A stretch of DNA of 8,429 nucleotides from Candidatus Bathyarchaeota archaeon (GTDB lineage Archaea > Thermoproteota > Bathyarchaeia > Bathyarchaeales > DTEX01), in assembly GCA_003601695.1 (NCBI GenBank), contig PIYH01000057.1, positions 1 to 8,429 on the forward strand, in the 5' to 3' direction. The notes beneath the pieces were generated by a model that did not search any database, was not told where the DNA came from, and was given only the letters and a program-made list of their open reading frames with translations. Positions 1 through 5,191 of the stretch are shown here, one piece after another; positions within the stretch are counted from its first letter, which is position 1, and every line of letters begins with the position of its first letter. A program made the position numbers and the translations under genes.

Positions 1-58
1 AACTATGAGGTTTATCCGCTTAATGGAAACTTCGTCACATAGTGAAAATTGACGGCAT

Positions 59-67
59 CTAAAAAAG
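59..67 (-). terminator. Oligo-T terminator candidate behind TBP
   Basis: On the minus strand a run of six T (an A-run on the plus strand at 61-66) lies about 40 bases past the TBP stop codon. Archaeal RNA polymerase commonly stops at such T-tracts without a hairpin. The call rests only on the T-run and its position. Confidence 0.4.
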
Positions 68-107
68 ATTAATGAATTTTAGTAAAGATTGAATCGAGAA
101 GTTTCAA

Positions 108-671
108 TTATAAGCCGCCTACATCTTTAAGAATCGAGATCAGCTTATCAACAGCTCTATATACCTCCTCTTCCTTTTTAGCTCCTGCACATACAAGTTT
201 CCCAGACGAGAAGATTAGGAAGACAACTTTCGGATCTTCCATTCGATATATTGCCCCTGGGAATTGTTCAGGCTCGTACATGATTCTCTTCCGAATCATG
301 TAAACTACTCTCTCAATATCTATTGTTACATCGCCAAGATCAACTGAGGCTACGATATTCTGAACTTTAAACTCAAATTTATCTGTGCTTATTATGCCAG
401 CTTTCCTAAGCTGATCTACGACTCTCTTAACTACATTAAAAGATTCGTCTACACTCTTAGTTCCCGTACACACCATCTTTCCAGTATTAAAGATTAAGAT
501 GCAGCTTTTCGGATGTCTTATTTTGAGAGCCAAGCCTGGAAATACTTCTGGTCTATACTCAACATTTGGAATAGCGTTAACGATGGCATGTAGATCTATT
601 TCTTGCTCAACCATAGCGGATGCAACGACATTCTGAATAGTGATCTTGGGAGGATTATAAGCGGAGTTCAT
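108..671 (-). CDS. tbp: TATA-box-binding protein (TBP)
   Basis: General archaeal transcription factor that binds and bends the TATA box and recruits TFB and RNA polymerase. The 187-residue protein is built of two imperfect repeats, about residues 10-93 and 101-184, the pseudo-dimeric TBP saddle. Matching landmarks are IQNVVAS against VQNIVAS, FPGLALKIRHPK against FPGAIYRMEDPK, and LIFNTGKMVCTGTK against LIFSSGKLVCAGAK. Length is normal for archaeal TBP; the acidic C-terminal tail of some archaeal TBPs is absent and the protein ends in DVGGL. The ATG is supported by a GGGGAG ribosome binding site 7 bases upstream. It lies downstream of the PfkB kinase gene on the same strand, but the 141-base gap with TATA-like sequences argues for its own promoter. 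Identification is secure. Confidence 0.97.
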   Translation of the reverse strand: MNSAYNPPKITIQNVVASAMVEQEIDLHAIVNAIPNVEYRPEVFPGLALKIRHPKSCILIFNTGKMVCTGTKSVDESFNVVKRVVDQLRKAGIISTDKFEFKVQNIVASVDLGDVTIDIERVVYMIRKRIMYEPEQFPGAIYRMEDPKVVFLIFSSGKLVCAGAKKEEEVYRAVDKLISILKDVGGL

Positions 672-678
672 GCTGTTT

Positions 679-684
679 CTCCCC
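679..684 (-). promoter_or_regulatory. Ribosome binding site of tbp
   Basis: GGGGAG on the minus strand, 7 bases before the ATG at 671. It settles the start codon. Confidence 0.7.
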
Positions 685-730
685 TAATTACAGCGGAAAT
701 TATACACGTATGTAACGATAACCTTTACGG

Positions 731-756
731 ATATTAAAGAAAATCTTCTTTAAACT
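731..756 (-). promoter_or_regulatory. Putative tbp promoter (two TATA-like boxes)
   Basis: On the minus strand, CTTTAATAT (731-739) and AGTTTAAAGAAG (745-756) are TATA-like. Initiation about 25 bases downstream of the first would give a leader of some 35-40 bases carrying the ribosome binding site. Which box is used cannot be told from sequence. Confidence 0.4.
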
Positions 757-812
757 GTTTTTTCATCACAAAGCGTTGATGTAGACTCTAATCGTTCCGT
801 TACGGCTTTTCT

Positions 813-1799
813 CTAGACTAGTTTCCTCGGAGAATACATCTTCCTAACAATTCTAGCCTTGGCGATATACTTCATATATCTCTCCATTTCCTTCCTATGC
901 GGGCTTCCTCTAGTCTCATGCTTCGTAGCCTTTAAGGCGCCAGCTAAATTGGCTCTCTCCAATGATTCCATATCATTTAGGCCTTCGGCCTTAGATGCCG
1001 CGAAGGCTCCTAGAAAAGCATCTCCACAACCTACTGTATTAACCACCTTTAAGCCTATCTTCTCGAGGTCTACGGGTGGAACTGAGGCTATGATATCCAA
1101 CCCGGCCATGAAGCATCCTCTATCCCCGAGCTTAACTATAAGTTTTATGTTCTGATTTATTTCGCATAGTATTTGCCACGCTCTGAAGGGATTTGTTTCT
1201 CCAGTTATATTCTTAACTTCAACCTCATTAACTAATAGGTAATCTACGTTCTCTAGAATATTCCTTAGCCTTTTGGCTCCAATCCTGCTTCTTACGCCAG
1301 CATCCCATATAACGGTTTTTCTATGCATCTTGGCAAGTGAAGCAGCTGCTTCAAGCGTTTCGATAATTGGATCTATCAGCGTTATAATTTTAGCTTCCAT
1401 TAGTAAATCAGATACCTTTGGCTTCTCGAGGTCTTCTGGCAACAAGTGAAGATTTGCTCCGAAGAAAGTGTTTATGAAATTTCTTCCCTCTTTATCGATT
1501 AGAATATATGCTTGTCCAGATTCAATCTCATCTGAGAATTTTATTCCAGATACGTCGACGCCTTCTTTCTTTAAGATTATTATCTGCTTCTCGGCTATAG
1601 GATCATTCCCTAAGCATCCTATAAAGGCTACCTCTCCAGGGCCCAGAAGCCTAGCGGCGGCAACGGCGACGTTTCCTCCCTTTCCTCCGGGAACACGCGT
1701 AATCTTCTCAACTGGAACCTCCTCACCAATTTTTGGAAATCTTTCAACGAATAAATTTATGTCCCAGTTTATCGCTCCGAGGACAGCTATCCTCACCAT
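813..1799 (-). CDS. PfkB/ribokinase-family carbohydrate or nucleoside kinase
   Basis: ATP-dependent kinase of the ribokinase superfamily, expected to phosphorylate a hydroxymethyl group of a sugar or nucleoside in the cytoplasm; the substrate cannot be read from sequence. Both family signatures are present (numbering from the upstream ATG at 1808): the glycine-rich PfkB motif GGKGGNVAVAAA at residues 41-52, and the anion-hole/catalytic motif NTVGCGDAF at about 257-265, with Asp263 as predicted catalytic base. The N-terminal IAVLGAINWDI is the usual first strand plus substrate-binding Asp. I place the start at the ATG at 1797-1799 (328 residues): the purine-rich GAGGGGG abuts the upstream ATG with no spacer but sits 9 bases before this one. 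Full length for the family. It is transcribed in the same direction as tbp, with no sign of a functional link. Confidence 0.9.
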   Translation of the reverse strand: MVRIAVLGAINWDINLFVERFPKIGEEVPVEKITRVPGGKGGNVAVAAARLLGPGEVAFIGCLGNDPIAEKQIIILKKEGVDVSGIKFSDEIESGQAYILIDKEGRNFINTFFGANLHLLPEDLEKPKVSDLLMEAKIITLIDPIIETLEAAASLAKMHRKTVIWDAGVRSRIGAKRLRNILENVDYLLVNEVEVKNITGETNPFRAWQILCEINQNIKLIVKLGDRGCFMAGLDIIASVPPVDLEKIGLKVVNTVGCGDAFLGAFAASKAEGLNDMESLERANLAGALKATKHETRGSPHRKEMERYMKYIAKARIVRKMYSPRKLV

Positions 1800-1831
1800 G
1801 ATCAGCATCCCCCTCTAACCTGAAGAATCAA

Positions 1832-1844
1832 CGTTATGTATATT
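1832..1844 (-). promoter_or_regulatory. Putative promoter of the PfkB-family kinase
   Basis: AATATACATAACG on the minus strand is a TATA-like box about 40 bases before the preferred ATG. Predicted initiation near 1815 would give a short leader that just includes the GAGGGGG ribosome binding site. Confidence 0.45.
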
Positions 1845-1910
1845 AGGATTTTTTACACTATCTTCGCACATGATATAGGTGGGTATGCGAATAGTTGAAT
1901 ACCTATACTT

Positions 1911-2240
1911 CTATAGTTTTTGACAATTCCCGTAAATGAATGTCTTTCTGTTGATTGGCTTCTGCATATAAAATTTTATTGGCGCTCCACAGATCTTGCA
2001 TTTGTCTCCATATCTATTGTAGACTAGAAGTAGAGGTTTTATCCGCTTATGTTCCAGTTTGAGCTTGAGAAATTCTCTGCTTAGTTTCTCACTGATGACA
2101 ACTATTCTCTCTACTTCCCCGCGTGATAGATTCATAGCCTTTCTCTCTGGATTAACTCTCGCTATAAATAGAATCTCATTTCTCAGAATGTTTCCTATGC
2201 CCGCTTCTTCCGCATAACTGCTATCCCTTAAAGCCTTCAC
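1911..2240 (-). pseudogene. C-terminal fragment of an Fpg/Nei-type DNA glycosylase (H2TH + damaged zinc finger)
   Basis: The 109-residue reading frame matches the C-terminal part of formamidopyrimidine-DNA glycosylase/endonuclease VIII proteins, which excise oxidised bases. AGIGNILRNEILFIARVNPE (residues 13-32) is the helix-two-turns-helix DNA-binding motif, and CKICGAPI followed by NCQ at the end is the zinc finger. Two defects are visible. The N-terminal catalytic domain (normally beginning PEGPE, some 130-150 residues) is missing. The third zinc cysteine is a Tyr (TAC), giving Cys-x2-Cys ... Tyr-x2-Cys. The frame opens with GTG directly after an in-frame TAA, and no glycosylase-like sequence is visible upstream in other frames. 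A GGGAGGG (2245-2251) and a TATA-like stretch (2261-2272) lie just upstream, so a stand-alone DNA-binding domain is possible. I favour a decaying remnant. Confidence 0.6.
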
Positions 2241-2387
2241 TTAACCCTCCCGCCATATACTATACATTTAAAGAAAGTGATGAGTAGCGTTGAGAAGATG
2301 CGTTTATGCGAGAGGCATCTACGGGAATTGCGGCGGGCTGGCTCGGCGATAAGCGTATAAGCTATAAGTCGCTTTCATGCGCATGGC

Positions 2388-2445
2388 TGAATGAACATTC
2401 AGCATTTTCATAGACGGATTCAATAAATATTCATCCAATAATCCG
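2388..2445. repeat. Pair of small inverted repeats upstream of a TATA box
   Basis: TGAATG-AA-CATTCA (2388-2401) is an inverted repeat with 6-base arms and a 2-base centre. CGGATT (2415-2420) and AATCCG (2440-2445) are 6-base arms 19 bases apart. Both lie just upstream of the TATA box at 2449-2460, where an operator could sit. Such short arms also arise by chance. Confidence 0.3.
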
Positions 2446-2448
2446 CAA

Positions 2449-2460
2449 GTATATATACTA
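2449..2460 (+). promoter_or_regulatory. Strong TATA box, leaderless-type spacing
   Basis: GTATATATACTA is close to an ideal archaeal TATA element, centred about 27 bases before the ATG at 2481. That spacing predicts initiation at or next to the ATG, a leaderless transcript. The plus-strand frame behind it is broken, so the promoter may outlive its gene or serve an RNA. Confidence 0.5.
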
Positions 2461-2480
2461 TTTTTCATTATATCCTCAAA

Positions 2481-2699
2481 ATGCCGAGATCTCCGCATCA
2501 AGATCTCAAAAAGATGCTTGAAGAGATGGGTCTTCTTGTTTTTATAGGCCATTATAAGAGGGGAGAGGAGGTTCTTGAAGTATCTATCCGATGCCTTCTC
2601 ATACGCTTGAAAAGTTAAATCTTGAATTGGGATGCTGAAGATCTATTCTCGGCGGCTCAGCATCTCATGCTCCACACTCTCTGGAAAGAATCCGCATAG
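2481..2699 (+). pseudogene. Broken small frame with one internal stop, unidentified
   Basis: From the ATG at 2481 a 45-codon frame (starting MPRSPHQDLKKMLEEMGLL) reaches TAA at 2616-2618, then stays open in the same phase to TAG at 2697-2699 (25 codons from 2622, including SAAQHLMLHTLWKESA). A neighbouring phase holds RFLKYLSDAFSYA at about 2569-2607, so at least one frameshift may also be involved. Amphipathic helical stretches look protein-like, but I do not recognise the family. The leaderless-type TATA box upstream suggests it was once expressed. It could also be a 45-residue small protein, or no gene at all. Confidence 0.3.
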
Positions 2700-2814
2700 A
2701 TCCGCAGGTTTAGAAAGTCGCTCTGGAAAAAAGACTTAAATATCAGCCGAATTTGCGAGCAGGCTTTAAAACAGGCAATTCAGAATATGGAAGGTGGAAG
2801 GGCTGTAGGTTCTC

Positions 2815-2857
2815 TTTGGTGCAGGGTGGGATTTCGACGTAAATTCGCCAGCAAATT
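2815..2857. repeat. Left copy of tRNA-3'-end-like direct repeat (att candidate)
   Basis: Read on the minus strand this ends AAATCCCACCCTGCACCA, resembling the T-arm 3' strand, acceptor strand and encoded CCA of a tRNA, but two bases short in the acceptor and with no tRNA body. It matches the copy at 8222-8266: both begin TTTGGTGC, share GGTGGGATTTC, and remain similar for a further 16 bases in which all five differences are transitions. Similarity stops at the CCA-proximal edge. Either an old attachment site or a dispersed tRNA-derived repeat. Confidence 0.5.
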
Positions 2858-2925
2858 CATTTTTTCGATGTTGATTGTTGAAGAAATATTTTTAGACGGC
2901 AGCGGTGCGAGAAGAGACGGTTTAA

Positions 2926-3037
2926 ATGCTGAAGCCAAGATAAACGCGGATCATAGTCAAACCTGAAATCCGAGACGCTTCAGAAGATCGCTGAGGCTCA
3001 GGGATATTCAAGCATCAATAGGCTCCTTGAGGCATGA
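2926..3037 (+). pseudogene. Relic of a small ribbon-helix-helix-like protein gene
   Basis: From ATG 2926 one phase reads MLKPR, an in-frame TAA (2941-2943), then TRIIVKPE. A second phase reads TLQKIAEAQGYSSINRLLEA and ends at TGA 3035-3037. Joined, a basic strand followed by KPE, a helix and GYSSINRLLEA is the layout of CopG/Arc-type ribbon-helix-helix DNA-binding proteins, often antitoxins or plasmid/element regulators. Leaving out the seven bases 2968-2974 restores one phase across KPE-TLQ, so a 7-base insertion or equivalent frameshift plus one nonsense change would explain the damage. Identification is by pattern only. Confidence 0.4.
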
Positions 3038-3254
3038 TCAAAGTCATCTCTTTGTGAACCCTCATAACGATTCCTCACAGAATTTGCAACGCCAGAAAAA
3101 AGACGATAAAATAAGATTCTTTCCAGAAAATAACCAAAATTCAATTATGCTCGGGAAAGCATACTCAAACGAGAAGCATCATCTCGGAAAGTAGACATCG
3201 CCAACCTCGTATTTGAATAGACGAAGCTTAGATGGGTTAAAGGCTGGGTGGAAA

Positions 3255-4337
3255 TCATTTGGGATATTTTCCGTATTTCCGTCCTATTTTGAGCATCGCT
3301 AGATAATTTTCTACTTTAACGTAATTTGCTATAGTGTTTCCTGACCCAAGCGCGTATCCTCCTCCGGGCGAGCATCTTCTAATAACTTCAATCACGTATT
3401 TACGTAGCTCTTCTGTTGGTAGCCTAGCGAGCTTATCCATATCCACCCCGCCCAATATCGCAACCCTTTCTCCGTATTCCGCTTTAACATCCCAGACGGG
3501 CTTGATTTCATCTTCAAACGAGTGTTTTGCATCTATACCTACCCATTCCACTAGGTCGTCCATTATAGACCTGCCGGTTTCATCGATCTTGTAGAGGTTT
3601 CCACAGCTGTGTAGGATGAACGGTAATCCTCTCTTGTGAGCGATCTCCACGCACCTCTTATGCCATGGGAGAACGTATCGTCGAATAAGCTGGGGTCTTA
3701 TGAAGGTGCCCTTCTTATATCCTAAGTCGTCCCCCATTCTCAACACGCCTATCCGATCCATCTTAGCTATCTCCTCGTCTATCTTAGATATCATGCGACC
3801 TATCCTTTCAAACATATTCTCGACGAGTCTTCTATCCGTGTATATCGCCCTAGACAGCGGGACGAGACCCATGATCCAGCTAACATACTCAAACACCCCT
3901 CCGGATACTCCGCCAACGATCTCCATGCCGTCAGGTAGAAGCTTAGCGAGTTTCTCTAGACTTGAAAGATCTATAGATTCCTCGAGGCTTGGCCATGCAT
4001 AATTCTCAAAGTCCTCCCAGTTCTCTATAGTTCCTCTACTTTCATCCTGCCATGTCCTCTGTTCTCTGGATAAGATAGCCGTATCACGGGCAGTGCGAAC
4101 ATTGGTTAACGGGAGATTAAGTGGGATCTCCAACGGCACATAGTCATATCCAAGCTTATAGTAAAACTCTACCAGAGTCTTAAGGAAATCATCGCCTCCA
4201 AAAGGCATCCTGGTTATCGGCTTACCCGTCAAAGCCTCTATGATCTCCAGGTCGACGGCGTGCTCGTAGAATGGGATAACATCCGGCTCCTCATTCATTA
4301 AGACTTCAAGCAAACGACTGAATTTAGGTCTACGCAT
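3255..4337 (-). CDS. UroD/MtaA-superfamily corrinoid methyltransferase (MT1-type)
   Basis: Cytoplasmic TIM-barrel protein of the uroporphyrinogen decarboxylase-like methyltransferase superfamily (MtaA, CmuA, and O-demethylase methyltransferases). With a corrinoid protein and RACo nearby, the likely job is methyl transfer between an unknown methylated compound and the corrinoid protein. Numbered from the TTG at 4343: GDDLG at 204-208, the zinc signature HSCGN at 245-249 (His245, Cys247), and the C-terminal loop SPGGGYALGSGN at 325-336. In MtaA-type enzymes a third Cys ligand sits in this loop (PGC); here it is Gly, and Cys324 lies just before the loop. That points to the methoxyaryl/methylamine-like subgroup rather than a true MtaA, or to another ligand. 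True haem-pathway UroD is unlikely given the zinc motif and neighbours. The ATG at 4335-4337 (360 residues) is preferred because AAGGTGG lies 6 bases upstream. Donor unknown. Confidence 0.82.
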   Translation of the reverse strand: MRRPKFSRLLEVLMNEEPDVIPFYEHAVDLEIIEALTGKPITRMPFGGDDFLKTLVEFYYKLGYDYVPLEIPLNLPLTNVRTARDTAILSREQRTWQDESRGTIENWEDFENYAWPSLEESIDLSSLEKLAKLLPDGMEIVGGVSGGVFEYVSWIMGLVPLSRAIYTDRRLVENMFERIGRMISKIDEEIAKMDRIGVLRMGDDLGYKKGTFIRPQLIRRYVLPWHKRCVEIAHKRGLPFILHSCGNLYKIDETGRSIMDDLVEWVGIDAKHSFEDEIKPVWDVKAEYGERVAILGGVDMDKLARLPTEELRKYVIEVIRRCSPGGGYALGSGNTIANYVKVENYLAMLKIGRKYGKYPK

Positions 4338-4794
4338 AAACAACCACCTTCAAGAGATAGGGCTTATAATGATAAGAACCACCTGTAATCGTCGATAATC
4401 GCTCCAAGGTATTGGAACACCGCCTGTTAGGAGAGAGTTTACATATCTCAGGCGATGGATCTACAAATAATGGAAAATACTCCACAGACCGCTCTGGATA
4501 AACGATCCTCGTCCCTAGAAAACCCCTGTAGGCTTGCCATAGAAAATCTGTAGTAGACATAAAACATGTAGCACAGGATCCTATTATAAATATGCAGATG
4601 AGACTTTCGGGTGTAAGCTTCGAAGCAAGCCATTTAGAACTCGTTAACCACGTCACGACCGCTATTATTACATGGTAGATGTAGAATGATGTTAAGAATG
4701 CTATGTTGCATAGGATTATGCCTAAACTATAAAAGAATCTTATAGCTCCAGCGTATATGACTACAAACTGACAAGACAAGGTATTTGGCTTCAA
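4330..4794 (-). CDS. Doubtful 154-codon frame, possibly a membrane protein
   Basis: An open frame from TTG (4794) whose TAG (4330-4332) overlaps the first codons of the methyltransferase, the arrangement seen in translationally coupled genes. Residues about 12-55 and 65-80 are strongly hydrophobic, suggesting two or three membrane segments; seven cysteines are scattered through it. I recognise no family. Against it: no convincing ribosome binding site or TATA box before the TTG, a poorly protein-like C-terminal half, and a start that abuts another weak open frame on the plus strand (start 4796). Its codon choice (ATA, AGA/AGG) is not foreign to the neighbours. Most likely a chance or relic frame. 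Confidence 0.22.
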   Translation of the reverse strand: MKPNTLSCQFVVIYAGAIRFFYSLGIILCNIAFLTSFYIYHVIIAVVTWLTSSKWLASKLTPESLICIFIIGSCATCFMSTTDFLWQAYRGFLGTRIVYPERSVEYFPLFVDPSPEICKLSPNRRCSNTLERLSTITGGSYHYKPYLLKVVVYA

Positions 4795-5129
4795 GGTGCT
4801 CTACTTCTTTTTCGGGGATGATATCCTTGAGGTTACAGAGCTTCTCTTCGAAGCCGATAGGAAAAATAGGATATTCAGGCATAATAAGGTTTCGCTCCAT
4901 TATAAGGATATGTCCATCCTGCCTGTCAGAATCTCTCCGCCTCAGATGGAGCGAATAAGAATCCGCCTAAAACGCTACGACGCCATGACAAACACAGTAT
5001 GTGAATTAACAAACTTCAGAATATTGAGAACGACAGTAATGTAAAAAAACAAAAGAACGTAACACACAAAGATTCCTCCAAAAATAATTACGACTAAGGT
5101 CTATTGTATATTTTTTGGCGATAACATCG

Positions 5130-5140
5130 AATTTAAGTAA
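5130..5140 (+). promoter_or_regulatory. Putative RACo promoter
   Basis: AATTTAAGTAA is a TATA-like box centred near 5135. Initiation about 25 bases later would leave a leader of roughly 30 bases containing the ribosome binding site. A second A/T-rich candidate lies at 5141-5157. Confidence 0.45.
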
Positions 5141-5178
5141 AGACATATAGCATAAAATCAGAAAGATTCACCAATATC

Positions 5179-5186
5179 CGGGGGAG
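5179..5186 (+). promoter_or_regulatory. Ribosome binding site of RACo gene
   Basis: GGGGGAGA about 5 bases before the ATG at 5192 is a strong Shine-Dalgarno match and fixes the start. Confidence 0.75.
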
Positions 5187-5191
5187 AACAG

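Larger units (their letters stand above)
2241..3254. other. About 1 kb without an intact gene; contains relics
   Basis: No intact, recognisable gene on either strand. The stretch holds an inverted-repeat cluster (2388-2445), a strong TATA box (2449-2460), a broken small frame (2481-2699), another TATA-like stretch (about 2732-2743), a tRNA-3'-end-like repeat (2815-2857), and a decayed ribbon-helix-helix-like gene (2926-3037). From 3038 to 3254 I see only A/T-rich sequence with an A-run at 3096-3101, a possible minus-strand T-tract terminator about 150 bases past the methyltransferase stop. The pattern looks like an old insertion or deletion junction. Confidence 0.6.
4344..5191. other. Spacer between divergent methyltransferase and RACo genes
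   Basis: These 848 bases separate the two divergent catabolic genes and hold no gene I can support firmly. The minus strand carries the doubtful frame 4330-4794. The plus strand is open from 4772 to TAA 5042-5044, with GTG 4796 as best start (82 codons, beginning LYFFFGDDILEVTELLFEAD); it resembles nothing I know, lacks a ribosome binding site, and could be a gene tail. CTTATAATGATAAG (4359-4372 region) is A/T-rich and near-palindromic, just upstream of the methyltransferase start. From 5045 onward the sequence is A/T-rich promoter-like DNA for RACo. Confidence 0.5.

Noticed and set aside
1..42. Plus-strand open stretch ending in TAG at 40-42 that could be the tail of a gene to the left
   Set aside because: Only 13 codons, no recognisable motif; too short to support.
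2270..2340. C/D-box small RNA starting with GTGATGA near 2277
   Set aside because: No matching D (CTGA) and C'/D' boxes at the required distances.
2319..2552. Minus-strand 77-codon frame
   Set aside because: It covers the plus-strand TATA box and broken small gene, lacks a ribosome binding site and resembles no family.
2787..2966. Plus-strand 59-codon frame behind a TATA-like stretch at about 2732-2743
   Set aside because: It runs straight through the tRNA-like repeat and overlaps the ribbon-helix-helix relic in another phase; composition is not protein-like and no family is evident.
2241..3254. CRISPR array or tandem repeat in the gene-poor stretch
   Set aside because: No regularly spaced identical repeats; only short inverted repeats and one copy of the 45-base repeat.
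3255..4343. Haem-pathway uroporphyrinogen decarboxylase (hemE)
   Set aside because: The HSCGN zinc motif, C-terminal GSGN loop and the RACo and corrinoid-protein neighbours point to the methyltransferase branch of the superfamily.
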